Positions 35,386 to 45,826 of a stretch of DNA of 53,066 bases are shown here, piece after piece; position 1 is the stretch's first letter, and the number at the start of each line of letters is the position of its first letter. This DNA comes from Branchiostoma floridae (taxonomy: Eukaryota; Chordata; Leptocardii; Amphioxiformes; Branchiostomatidae): NCBI RefSeq assembly GCF_000003815.2, contig NC_049993.1, positions 14,707,327-14,760,392 of the forward strand, read 5' to 3'. The notes beneath the pieces are model-generated. The model worked only from the letters and a program-made list of their open reading frames with translations, did no database searches and had not been told where the DNA came from. A program made the translations under genes and the position numbers.

Positions 35386-36291
35386 ATGGCAGAGGCAGGA
35401 AAAGGGTCTCCTACTGGTGTTCCCAGGGAACTCTGTGATGGTGTAGTTTCATCTGACAGGGATCCCGACATAATGGAAGACCAGGTGGCAACAGGCCAAG
35501 ATGGTTTGGGATGTCAATTAGAAGCTGATGCTGGTGAAAAATCGCATGTGTGTGAGGATTGTGGCTACAGGACACCCCGGAAGTCCCACTTATTACAACA
35601 TATGAGAATTCATACAGGGGAAAAACCCTACATGTGTGACCAGTGTGACTATTCTGCTAAACGGAAGCAACATTTGGACATCCATCTCGCAAATCACACC
35701 GGTGACAAACCCTTCATGTGTGGGGAATGTGGTTACAGGACAACTCAAAAGTGTGACTTATCCAAACATATGAGAACCCATACTGGTGAAAAACCCTATA
35801 AATGTGACCAGTGTGATTATTCTGCTGCACAAAAAAGCACATTGGACCAGCATCTAGCAAAACACAGCGGTGAGAAACCCTACATGTGTAAGGAATGTGG
35901 GTACAGAACAGCTGATAGATGTTACCTATACAGACATAAGAAAATTCATAATGGTGACAAGCCCTACATGTGTGGGGAATGTGGGTACAGGACGACTCAA
36001 ATGTCTACCTTATCCAAACATATGAGAATTCATACCGGTGAAAAACCCTACAAGTGTGACCAGTGTGACTATTCTGCTGCACAGAAATCTGCATTTTACA
36101 GACATCAAGCAAAACACAGTGGTGACAAACCCTACATGTGCGGGGAGTGTGGGTACAGGACAGTTACAAAGTATGACCTAACTAAACATATGAGAACACA
36201 TACCGGTGAAAAACCTTACAAATGTGACCAGTGTGATTATTCTGCTGCTGATAAATCCACGTTAAATCGCCACCAAGCAAAACACACTTGA
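35386..36291 (+). CDS. ZNF-C: 9-finger C2H2 zinc-finger protein (301 aa)
   Basis: Intact coding exon after a caattcag acceptor; start MAEAGKGSPTGVP at 35,386. The leader of about 53 residues is rich in Asp and Glu. Nine fingers follow with TGEKP/TGDKP/SGEKP linkers. The two finger types alternate except between fingers 5 and 6, where two CGECGYRT-type fingers are adjacent, as if one CDQCDYSA finger had been deleted. Finger 5 has an unusual CKECG start and a NGDKP linker. Past the stop (TGA 36,289-36,291) a decayed tenth finger can be read (LCDDCEHRT...HLRT), so the array has been shortened. Likely a nuclear DNA-binding protein; target unknown. Confidence 0.92.
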   Translation: MAEAGKGSPTGVPRELCDGVVSSDRDPDIMEDQVATGQDGLGCQLEADAGEKSHVCEDCGYRTPRKSHLLQHMRIHTGEKPYMCDQCDYSAKRKQHLDIHLANHTGDKPFMCGECGYRTTQKCDLSKHMRTHTGEKPYKCDQCDYSAAQKSTLDQHLAKHSGEKPYMCKECGYRTADRCYLYRHKKIHNGDKPYMCGECGYRTTQMSTLSKHMRIHTGEKPYKCDQCDYSAAQKSAFYRHQAKHSGDKPYMCGECGYRTVTKYDLTKHMRTHTGEKPYKCDQCDYSAADKSTLNRHQAKHT

Positions 36292-37104
36292 AGCTTGTGT
36301 GACGATTGTGAGCACAGGACAACAGGAACGTCTCGCTTGTTCATCGTACATTTGAGAACCTAAACGTACCCGAGAGCGAAACCTGTGTAAAAGTAAATAG
36401 TATAGAAGGCCAGCAGTTTGATTTTAGGTGTTATCCGCGTCCTCTAAGCTAAACACACACACTAATGAGAAACAACAATGTATTAGAATAGTGCAGGTAT
36501 AGGACAACATTACACCAGAACTCCCTAGCTGAATGTGTACGTTATAGGGAAATATCAATGTACGCACGCTTCTAAATGTGTCCTACAGTAATGTCTGAGA
36601 AGAAGCAACTTTACAGTTTTGAGAGTGCATTTGTCTTGTTTAAGGTAAATGTTTACTTGTGTATAATTCTTTGAATAGATGTTTTTGCAATGTGTACGTG
36701 TTTCCTTCTGCAAAGCCTTTATAAAAAAGTTACCCCCATTCCACTGCAGACTGCAATTGTGACTTGAATTGTCTTCCTTCCCTACAAGAAAATCCTGACA
36801 GATGTGATAAAAACTTAACTTTATTTCTATTAACAGTTTTGCTTATAAATTTAAATAATTGCAACCAAATAACGTACAACAGAAATAATCTCGAGTACCT
36901 TATTGAATTGGAAGCGGCATATTAGTTTACAGCAAAGATTCGTAGAACCATATAGCTTATAAGAAATGCTCTGAATATTAAGAATGAGGATATTTGAAAA
37001 GTAGATGAAGATAATTTCATAAAACTAGCCGAGCAGCTTACCTAATACCTGTATCATAGAAAAGTTTGAGCTTCATTCAATAATACGTTAACATTATGTG
37101 CACT
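36292..37104. other. ZNF-C 3' flank
   Basis: Contains the decayed finger up to about 36,360, then AT-rich non-coding sequence. No other gene seen. Confidence 0.45.
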
Positions 37105-37554
37105 CTACGGTGCTTATTTAAAAACTTGCATGCATTTACTAACATATACACCATCTATTAGTTTTTGTATTGATGTTTATGCTAAATCTGTGTTGAAAAT
37201 TTCATAAAGTATAAGGATACTTGTGTATTTAAGTTAACATGCAATGTAGTTTCTATGAGTAATATATAATGTAGATGTATGTAATTACGTGGGTAACATG
37301 GCTATGGATTTCAGTTAATTAAAGATATTCTCCTCTATAGCAAGAGAAATGTGAGGATATTAAAACGAGATTATAATTGTTGTGTTTGGAAGTGTTGATT
37401 TATTGTGTCAGCTACAAAAGGTCAGATCTTTACTAGTTGTTATTAATTTTATTTTTATGTGGTGAAAATAAAACGATTTACTACAAATCACCAACAGCTA
37501 GGATTATATAGGCTTTTACACTTTTAGAAAAAAAAAGAAAATTGAACAATGTGG
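37105..37554 (+). repeat. ZNF-cluster upstream block, copy 3
   Basis: Aligns by eye with 31,478-31,860 and 33,570-34,015. Interrupted at its right edge by the MITE at 37,557. Confidence 0.65.
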
Positions 37555-37556
37555 TA

Positions 37557-37793
37557 ATACCCCCCTCACATTATCCACGATCTTCGGGCGTATCGATGGA
37601 AGATCGGCCATATCTAAGATCGACAGAGGTTGCGCGCATTTTTCACATGAAAACCGTCCCTGTCACATATAAAGCTATACTTTGTACATTGTACAATTGT
37701 TGTGCAATAAAGTTATTATCATAAGCGAAGCTCGGGCGATTGCCGCAGAATCGTCGTCTGATCGATTTTCGCCTACTGTGAGGGGGGGGGGGG
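37557..37793. mobile_element. MITE with cccccctcaca ends, 237 bp
   Basis: Left end ataccccccctcacat-like, right end tgtgagggggggggggg, flanked by TA on both sides. Diverged inner arms (gatcttcgggcg / cgagcttcgggcgat; atcgattttcgcc). The same family as 52,790-52,979. The paralogous position before ZNF-C (about 34,010) lacks it. Confidence 0.65.
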
Positions 37794-37895
37794 TAAAAGG
37801 GGATATAGCTCCTGGAATATAGACCGCGGTTTCAACACATTACATGGGTAATAAGGTACTAATGATGACCTTTCACCCCACAAATACTTAACCTT

Positions 37896-37970
37896 TCACC
37901 CATTGCTGCTCCAGACGAACGCTTTGCAGGATGATTGTATGGAGGTAAAAATCAACACTGGAAACACCTG
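37896..37970 (+). other. Shared 5' non-coding exon, copy 3 (for ZNF-D)
   Basis: tttcacccattgctgctcca ... gtaaaaatcaacactggaaacacctg then gtaagc. The donor side has changed from gaagcag to gaaacacctg compared with the other copies, but a GT donor is kept. Confidence 0.6.
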
Positions 37971-38089
37971 GTAAGCACACTAGATATACAGTAATTACGG
38001 TCTTATCATGAAGCACAGAATGTATAGGTCATTTGTATGGTATTTGGGCCGCATTAGGACGATATGTGTCACTTTTCGTTGTTACGAAA

Positions 38090-39060
38090 GGTTACATGTC
38101 TATGTTCCGAAATCTCTATGTTCCGAAATCTCTATGTTCCGAAATCTCTATGTTCCGAAATCTCTATGTTCCGAAATATATAATCATGTACATATAACGT
38201 GAATGGTATTTAAGTCTATAGTAACTCGTACTAAGCTCATGCCCACAAACTAAGGTTCCGATACCCTTCCTGAACGCCGACCCGATTCCGACGGTCGCGT
38301 GCACGTGCGTGGTCCCCCGTGCTGAAAACATTCAAATTCTGGTTTTATCATGTACCTTCTTCTAATACTCCCCTCTTGTGCCAATGGAGAGGTTTTGAAC
38401 TGTTTATCTGAAACAGAATCTGAACTCGATCGCAAATTTCAGCGGAAAATTGTCTTCATTTCTAAACACGCACAATTTTCTAACCGCAATTTATCTGGTC
38501 TCGTGTATAATGCGAATAATCGCAGGTATATTTCAAAATAATGTTTACTTTGTATGCATATGTATATTTCAAAATAATGTTTACTTTGTATGCATACATC
38601 ATTATATGTATTTATTGGTTTATGTAACTTGTTATCAATATATATTTTTGATGAATATGAGAGTATATTTTTATTCTTCGTCAAAAATTTTCGATACGAT
38701 GCTATCAAGGTGGTGCGAGGTCATTACAGGTCACTAAATGGCGCTTCCCAAGTTTGACGAAAATTCGTCTGACACTACGATGGAGTTGGAGTTCGTCCAC
38801 CCAAATTGTATAAAATGAGAATAAAAGGCAAAGATATTTGATCTAAGAATATGAAACGCTGCCAAGGTCCGTGTTAGATACATGTAGGCTGTTCCTCCCC
38901 AACGATCGCTCACTTCGACTGCCGCCTGCATACATGTAGTATATCGGAATATAATATATCACAGGCTGCAGGAACCATTTATATAGACATTTCGGAACAT
39001 AGAGATTTCGGAACATAAAGATTTCGGAACATGGAGATTTCGGAACATAGAGCGGTCACC
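38090..39060. mobile_element. 971-bp fold-back element with inverted minisatellite ends, in the ZNF-D 5' intron
   Basis: The perfect 9-bp direct repeat gttacgaaa flanks it (38,081-38,089 and 39,061-39,069). The left end is ggttacatg followed by about five tctatgttccgaaatc units (38,099-38,178). The right end read inward is ggtgaccgc followed by about four such units (38,988-39,052). The interior is non-coding and includes a tandem 35-bp duplication (38,525-38,597). The paralogous site in the ZNF-C intron is uninterrupted. Minisatellite-type inverted ends define fold-back elements; a 9-bp duplication suggests mobilisation by a Mutator-like transposase. Confidence 0.85.
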
Positions 39061-39417
39061 GTTACGAAATAGATGTGGGGAGGGGGGCAAAATCACACAC
39101 CAAGTCCTTCGAGACGATAAAAAGTGCAGTTCTTCTATACGTTTGCAAACAAAACATGTTGGAATGGAAAACGAATAACCAGGTGATACAAGTGAGGACA
39201 AGGTTTGAGTGATTCGGGAATCTAATTGAGGAATGGACTTATGACAAAATTATCAAGGGGGAGGGGGGCAGTAAGAAATGATCGGGCAGATGTTAGAATG
39301 GAAATGGAGTTTTAACTGTCATTTGATAAAATTTTCGGTGCTGAAGTTTCGTTCGGCTCTTTTTTCCATATTTTATCTAATATAATATCTATTCAAATAT
39401 GTGCCATTAGGTTAGGC

Positions 39418-39642
39418 ATGGCTGAGGCAGGATATGGGTCTCCTACTGATGTTCCCCTCAAGCTCGGTGATGGGTCTCCTGTAGGAGTTTCATGTGACAG
39501 AGATGCAGACAATGGCGTAGATGAGCAGACAGCAAGCAAAAACAGTTTGGAATGTGAACAAGAAGCACATAATGATGAAAAACCTTATTTATGTGAGGAT
39601 TGTGGTTACAGGACATCCCAAAAGTCCCACTTATTGCAACAG
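39418..39642 (+). CDS. ZNF-D part 1 (leader and half of finger 1)
   Basis: Paralogous leader MAEAGYGSPTDVPLKLGDGS with CDRDADNGVDEQTASKNSL. The finger is interrupted after HLLQQ where the foreign sequence gtggtcgctgagaag begins. Confidence 0.75.
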
Positions 39643-42001
39643 GTGGTCGCTGAGAAGAGTATCGACTCAAAACATGCCCGATGCAAAGTATAAATGGTTT
39701 CCGTTGTGTTGAATGGAAAATAGCAAGCACACTGCACGCACGCAAAGAATCGAGGTCTTTAATGTCAAATACAACACGCACACTGTAAGTTGTAAATTTA
39801 ACCCCAAGCTTTTGTCAAGGTTTTATACGATACAGTGTTTTAAAGCTCAGGTATTTGTACACTAACGTTTTAAACAGTAAGGGAACTTTGATGCTGTCAG
39901 TTAACTACCAAAAAAGCCTTTATGCGTCGCTGTGTTCTTGATCTGAAATAACTACGGTGCACCTTTCGAATTCGATGCCCGGTACGTCCCGATAGCCTAC
40001 TTACCCACGGGTGAATGTATACAGTACAGTTGGGCAAAAGCACTCACACGTACAGATCTTTCTTAAAAAGGTATGAGCTACACAGATCTTTCTTAAAAAA
40101 GAATGAGGCTATATACGTTTCAGCATTCGTTCACTTTATTATGATATAGATTTTAAAAAAAAAATTCTATAACAACTAAATTCGGATTTTCTTACAAGGA
40201 CTTCGGCACAAAATCGCGTTAGTTATCATCAAAAATGGATGAAAACCTCAATTTTGAAAATGATGCGGTCGTTATGGGTCCCAATTTGGGCCGGTCGCGG
40301 TCGCGTTGGCCAGGTGGTCGTTGAGAAAAGGTCGCTTAATGCTTAAGTCAATGGGGAAAAAAATCGGGACCGAGAAAAAGCGGTCGAAATGGCCAGGTGG
40401 TCGCTGAGAAGAGGTGGTCGCTCGGGCAGGTTTGACTGTATCTGACGACGATACCACTATTTCAGGGGGGTGCGGAAAACCCCTCGATGGAGAAAGGTAA
40501 TTTTTTATTAAGAAATGAGTGGACATCTTTTAATGTTACAAAGGAGTGAAGATTTATAGTTGTTTTTATCGACTTTTCAGCGTCTTTAGTTTAAATTGTA
40601 TCATAATTGTAATTGTATAATAACTGTAATTGTATAATAACTGTAATTGTATAATAACTGTAATTGTATCATTATTGTAAATTGTAACGTTCGGTTGTTT
40701 TATCATATTTTCAGTATTTTCATATGAGATCCCATACCGGTGGAAAACCCTACAAGTGTGACCAGTGTGATTTTTCTGCTGCACGGAAGCAACATTTGGA
40801 CATCCATATTGCAAAGCACACTGGCAACAAACCATTCATGTGTGAGGAATGTGGGTACAGGACAGCTCAAAGGAGTGACTTGTCCATACATATGATAACC
40901 CATACCGGTGAAAAACCCTACTCGTGTGACCAGTGTGATTATTCTACTGAAAAAAGATCTTCTTTGGACAGACGTCTAGCAAAACACACTGATGACAAAC
41001 CCTACAAGTGTGACCAGTGTGATTATTCCAGTGCAAAAAAATCCAACTTGGACAGACATCTTGCAAAGCACACCGGCGACAAACCCTTCATGTGTGGTGA
41101 GTGTGGGTACAGAACAAGTCAAAAGTCTGACTTATCCAAACATATGAGAACCCATACTGGTGAAAAACCCTACAAGTGTGACCAGTGTGACTATTCTGCT
41201 GCACGGAAATCCACATTGGACAATCATTTACTCAGACACACCGGTGAGAAACCCTACATGTGTGGCGAATGTGGGTACAGAACAGTTCAAAAGTGTGACT
41301 TATCCAAACATATGAAAACTCATACTGGTGAAAAACCTTACAAGTGTGATCAGTGTGACTATTCTGCTGTACAAAAACAAAGTTTGGACCTACATCTAGC
41401 CAAACACACCGGTGATAAGCCCTACATGTGTGGGGAGTGTGGGTACAGGACAACTCAGAAGTCAGATTTATCCAAACATATGAGGACTCACACTGGTCAA
41501 AGACCCTATAAGTGTGACCAGTGTGATTATTCTTCTGCACAGAAATCCACTTTGGACAGACATCTAGCCAAACACACTGGTGATAAGCCATACATGTGTG
41601 GGGAGTGTGGGTACAGGACAGCTCTGAAGTATACTTTATCCGAACATATGAAAACTCATACCGGTGAAAAGCCCTACAAGTGTGGGGAGTGTGGGTACAG
41701 GACAGCTCAGAAGTCTAGATTATCCCAACACATGAGAACCCACACAGGCCAAAAACCCTACAAGTGTGACCAGTGTAATTATTCTGCTGCATTAAACTCC
41801 ACCTTGAAGCAACATCTAGCAAAGCACACCGGTGAGAAACCCTACATGTGTGGGGAGTGTGGGTACAGGTCAGCTCAAAGGTCTAACTTAGCAAAACACA
41901 TGAGAACTCATACTGGTAAAAAAACCTACAAGTGTGACCAGTGTGACTATTCTGCAGCCCCAAAATCCACTTTGGACAAGCATTATAAAACACACCAGTG
42001 A
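39418..42001 (+). CDS. ZNF-D: C2H2 zinc-finger gene split by a ~1.07-kb insertion, possibly spliced
   Basis: Part 1 (39,418-39,642) starts MAEAGYGSPTDVP and runs 75 codons into finger 1 (CEDCGYRTSQKSHLLQQ). Part 2 (40,715-42,001) resumes within the same finger (HMRSHTGGKP) and adds 15 fingers to TGA 42,001. The parts abut a gt (39,643) and a ttttcag (40,714), and joining them there is in frame. This would give 503 residues and insert only Gln-Tyr-Phe in finger 1, so that finger is spoiled but the array survives. Unspliced, part 1 ends at 39,693 after 91 codons. In part 2, the third full finger has Arg for its first zinc-binding His (LDRRLAKH). Two CDQCDYS fingers are adjacent early and two CGECG fingers late. 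Transcript data would settle whether the splice is used. Confidence 0.7.
39643..40440. mobile_element. Inserted transposon-derived sequence inside ZNF-D
   Basis: Starts gtggtcgctgagaag and ends with ggccaggtggtcgctgagaa then gaggtggtcgctcggg and caggtttgactgta. These motifs recur within it and at 9186-9375. No coding capacity. It is followed directly by the duplicated ZNF-C intron segment. Confidence 0.65.
40441..40712 (+). repeat. Copy of the ZNF-C 5' intron segment lodged inside ZNF-D
   Basis: Matches 35,100-35,337 with few substitutions plus two extra 17-bp minisatellite units (40,611-40,665). Homology ends at the c of ttttc. The following ag completes an acceptor-like ttttcag at the junction. 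Confidence 0.85.
40715..42001 (+). CDS. ZNF-D part 2 (15 full C2H2 fingers)
   Basis: Open throughout from the junction to TGA 41,999-42,001, with TGEKP/TGDKP/TGQKP linkers. An internal ATG at 40,724 (MRSHTGGKP) could start a headless array if the splice is not used. Confidence 0.88.
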   Translation, partial: YFHMRSHTGGKPYKCDQCDFSAARKQHLDIHIAKHTGNKPFMCEECGYRTAQRSDLSIHMITHTGEKPYSCDQCDYSTEKRSSLDRRLAKHTDDKPYKCDQCDYSSAKKSNLDRHLAKHTGDKPFMCGECGYRTSQKSDLSKHMRTHTGEKPYKCDQCDYSAARKSTLDNHLLRHTGEKPYMCGECGYRTVQKCDLSKHMKTHTGEKPYKCDQCDYSAVQKQSLDLHLAKHTGDKPYMCGECGYRTTQKSDLSKHMRTHTGQRPYKCDQCDYSSAQKSTLDRHLAKHTGDKPYMCGECGYRTALKYTLSEHMKTHTGEKPYKCGECGYRTAQKSRLSQHMRTHTGQKPYKCDQCNYSAALNSTLKQHLAKHTGEKPYMCGECGYRSAQRSNLAKHMRTHTGKKTYKCDQCDYSAAPKSTLDKHYKTHQ

Positions 42002-42819
42002 ATACCCCTACATATGGCAGGAATGCGATTTAGGGCTTCAAAACGATCACATTTATTTGAACAGATAGTGCCGTATGTATATGTCACCTAGCTGTACATA
42101 GTAAATTTACAAACAAGTGAGAAAATATGCATAGGGGTGCGCAACTTGGCAAGTGACGTCATATCACGGCAATATTTCCTGTGCTTGAACTTTGCAAGAA
42201 AAGTCTCGTCATGGGCAGAAGGATCTTTGGTTGTAAATTCATCATACCGGGCAGTAAAAGCGGTGATGAAACTATGTTCTAATTTAAATCTGCTTCTATT
42301 CTAATCATGAAAGAATACCTTTATAGTGCATTTCTACTCACAAATACTTAGTATAGTACAGGCCAGGGTGGTAAAGTTTGAAGTAGTTGTCTCAATAATC
42401 TAAGTAAAAGAACTATTTCTAGTGAAGTGAGAAAGTGTTATCTTACTACATGCAACTACAAAGTCTAATGTATACAAGTATGTACAGGTTCGACTTCTCA
42501 CTTCTTTACCGTATGCATACCTGGTGGAGGGGTGCTTTTTAGCGCAGTCCCGAGTCCCGCGCCAACTTCCATGTCAAATACTAAGGAGTAACGCCTCAAC
42601 GGCTCATGTTACAGCCACCAAATTTAGGGAGTTTTCTAAAATTTAGCTTTCAACAATTTTACAAAGTACGAAAATTTTTCCATTTTTCGTGGTGTCATGA
42701 CAACCATTTGTTGACAGGCATTTTTGACGAATATTGCTAATTTCGGTTCTAACAATATATTTTCCACTTTTATTTGCTATATTTTACTGCTATTTTCTTC
42801 CACAGATAATCTGCTATCC
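42002..42819. other. ZNF-D 3' flank
   Basis: Non-coding. A short in-frame trace after the stop (YPYIWQECDLGLQNDHI) may be a decayed finger. No other gene seen. Confidence 0.4.
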
Positions 42820-42936
42820 GGAATATCTACGTCTATTAGTATATATGATAGTATATTGATGATTATGCTGAACATGTGTTGAACATTGTAAAGATATATA
42901 GCGATGCTTGTGTAACATGAAACATACTTTTCTGCT
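42820..42936 (+). repeat. ZNF-cluster upstream block, copy 4 (truncated)
   Basis: Contains tattagtatatatgatag, gctgaacatgtgttgaac, gatgcttgtgtaacatgaaa as at 33,600-33,720. It runs straight into the middle of a zinc finger, so a deletion has fused the flank to the array. Confidence 0.7.
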
Positions 42937-43560
42937 GCATGGAAATCCGCATTGGATCACCATCTAGCGAAACACGGTGGTGAGAAACACTACATGTGTG
43001 GGGAGTGTGGGTACAGGACAACTCGAAAGGGTAACTTATCCGAACATATGAGAACCCATACCGGCGAAAAACCCTACAAATGTGACCAGTGTGACTATTC
43101 TGCAGCACAGAAATCCTCACTGGTCAAACATTTAGCTAATCATTCTGGTGAAAAACCCTACAAGTGTGACCAGTGTAACTATTCTGGTGCATGGAAATGC
43201 TCATTGGACATACATCTTTCAAAACATACTGGTGATAAACCCTACATGTGTGGGGAGTGTGGGTACAGGGCAATTCAAAAGTCTGACATATCCAAGCATA
43301 TGAGAACCCATACCGGTGAAAAGCCCTACAAATGTGACAGGTGTGACTATTCTGCTGCATGGAAATCCACATTGGACAGACATCTAGCAAAACACAGTGG
43401 TGATATGTAAGAAACCCTACTAGTACACGTGTGGGGAGTGTGGCATGTGACTTTAAAAGTCTTACTTATCCAGACATATGAGAACATATACCGGTGAAAA
43501 ACCCTACAAGTGCTGCACAAAAATGGCACCTGGAAAAACGTCTATGAAAACGCAATTGAA
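42930..43560 (+). pseudogene. ZNF-E: headless and decaying C2H2 finger array
   Basis: Begins in mid-finger (SAAWKSALDHHLAKH) directly after the truncated upstream block, with no MAEAG leader. Five complete fingers follow in one frame to a stop at 43,408-43,410 (SGDM-stop). The order includes two adjacent CDQC-type fingers. Past the stop, finger traces continue with extra stops and shifts (TCGECGM; HMRTYTGEKPYKC) to about 43,560. Loss of the leader and the decayed tail indicate a pseudogene or truncated relic. An internal start could in principle give a five-finger peptide. Confidence 0.8.
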
Positions 43561-45304
43561 ATGAAGCTGACATGGAGAGTTTGTGTAGTGGATAACAAGT
43601 AAGTTTTAATTATCCCTACATTGTACATATGAGAACCCACTCAAGAGAGAAACCTCTGTAAGAGTTACTAGCAGCTCACATATGAAGTGCTTCCTTCTAA
43701 TAGCTAAGCACACTAAATCTGTTAAAAGCATATAGGTACAGGACAACTTTACCAGATGTACGTGTGTGCCACAAGGACGCTTCTTAGATAATCACACTAC
43801 TAGATACATGTTCCACACTGGTGTATGAGAAAAGGCTGCCTCACAGTTTTGAGTACACGTGTGCATTGTGGTCCACAGCGTGCAAAATACACACTTGCAC
43901 ATTGCAACCACTTTTTGCTTGGTGCAACTTACTTCTAAACTCAGGTTGCACAGGGTGAAGTTTGAGTTTGAGAACTCGATTTTGTTGTCAATTTACTTGG
44001 AAGAAATAAATGGACTGAGGCAGCTCCGTTTCATAGCAGCCAAACATGTCAGTAGTTGCAGATTTCTTGGCAGATGGACATTTTTAATAGTGAATTCTAG
44101 GTGTTGCCACTTGAAATTCAGTTGTGCAACCTAGTTTTTGTCCCAGGTTGCACACTGTGCAACCCGGCTCAGAAAAGTATTTTGTACACTGGATCCAATG
44201 TCATAGTTCACTTACTTGAATGTGTTCTATTCTTTGATATGTATCTGTCTAAGTAATACAAAGGGGTGTTTATCCCCGCGCTACTGTAAGTAGATATATG
44301 AATAGAATATCTCTTCGTATGTACATGTACTAATATGGTGTAGATCTTATGTACCGAATACGCACACTATACTATTAGGCTGACCATAAACGGTTTTGTA
44401 CCCGCACAGTAAAAACCTGGTGTGCTACACGATAATACTGTTTACTGAGTATATAATGCAACAACAACAACAATGCAAACAATCAAATCACAGCTTAACT
44501 TCATACTAAGAAAGTTAGAAGTTAAAAGAATACGTATGCTGTTGTAGTGGAGTTCACAATTTATTCCAAAACTTTAGCAACATTTCTTTTTTTACAATTG
44601 TGGCAAAAAAGCAGGCGAATGTCGCTATCAATTAATAGCAGAACATTTTCAACCAAATAAAAAATTGGATAAGTACATGGTATGTTTCAAACATACACTA
44701 CAGTAACAAAGACATTTTGTTTCTTAGAAAATATATCTTTTTAGAATATATCTCTCTAAATTCTTTATCTTTAATGGATATAAAAAATCTTCTTATTTTA
44801 CTGACAACAGTTATGTCTTGTCAACACGCAAAGTTACAAACTAAACAAACACTTTATAAAGCTAACAATAGACCTTTTGTCACACCAGCGTAATATGTAA
44901 GATCATTGCGAGTGATGAGTGGGTCTTCTGTTGAACGTGGCGAAAGCTATGCGATTGTAACTACTCTTTTTGCGTTGCATAACGTAAGGCCACAGCAAGC
45001 AAGTTTTATGAATGATATCAACGGGCTCAACATATCATCAACATAACTAGAAAGTACGAACATAGGCAAATAGGCTTTCATTGTATACACGTAGTGCTGG
45101 CACTGGCAATGTAGCTAGTCTGTACCAGACTCCGGATCGGTGGAAAATCGTAGAAATGGAACAAATAGAGAGGAATATAACTCCCCGCCTTCCACCACGT
45201 CTGCTGTTCCCGCTCGATTGCCCCACCGAGAGATCACCTGATACGGCACGTTGGCATTGCAGTTATGGTACGCAGCTATCACCGTCCCCGACTTCCACTG
45301 TGGC
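43561..45304. other. Intergenic stretch between the ZNF cluster and the phosphatase gene
   Basis: Mostly AT-rich. At 43,930-44,170 there are repeated and inverted ggttgcac/gtgcaacc words that look like a dispersed repeat. An open frame at 45,081-45,304 runs into a gap and has no recognised homology. No supported gene. Confidence 0.4.
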
Positions 45305-45404
45305 NNNNNNNNNNNNNNNNNNNNNNNNNNNNNNNNNNNNNNNNNNNNNNNNNNNNNNNNNNNNNNNNNNNNNNNNNNNNNNNNNNNNNNNNNNNNNNNN
45401 NNNN
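45305..45404. other. Assembly gap (100 N)
   Basis: Run of exactly 100 N. Confidence 0.99.
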
Positions 45405-45826
45405 TCTGGCCGGCTTACTCCTCTATTTGTTCAATTTCTACGATTTTTCAAGCGATCCGGAGTCTGGTAGAGACTACAATGTAGCCAATATGGAAGTCAT
45501 GAGTACGTTTCCAACGTGGTGCCAATATACCACTCTAGTGTCATTTTACTACAGGAGTGCACCTATAGATTTTCACGTCAGGAATGAATGGCTGTGATAT
45601 TATGTTTTGTATTTTAATTTCTTGTAACAACGTTCATAGTATCTTTTTTCAAAATTTAAACTTTTGCCGTCCGCAAATCATGTCATCCATTGAATTCACT
45701 TCCAGTGGCCTAATAGAAAAAACTTCAAGTATGTACTATCACAGATAAAATTCCATTCTAACATATACCACAACTTTTGCTATGGACATTGTGAACATGA
45801 TTGTAATTTCTCTACATCTAGAATAT

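Noticed and set aside
38097-38180. Possible CRISPR-like array of 16-bp repeats
   Set aside because: Units are directly adjacent without spacers, occur in inverted form at the other end of a transposon, and the genome is eukaryotic; this is a minisatellite terminus.
43859-44170. 91-codon ORF upstream of the phosphatase gene
   Set aside because: Overlaps repeated ggttgcac/gtgcaacc words; looks like a dispersed repeat translated by chance.
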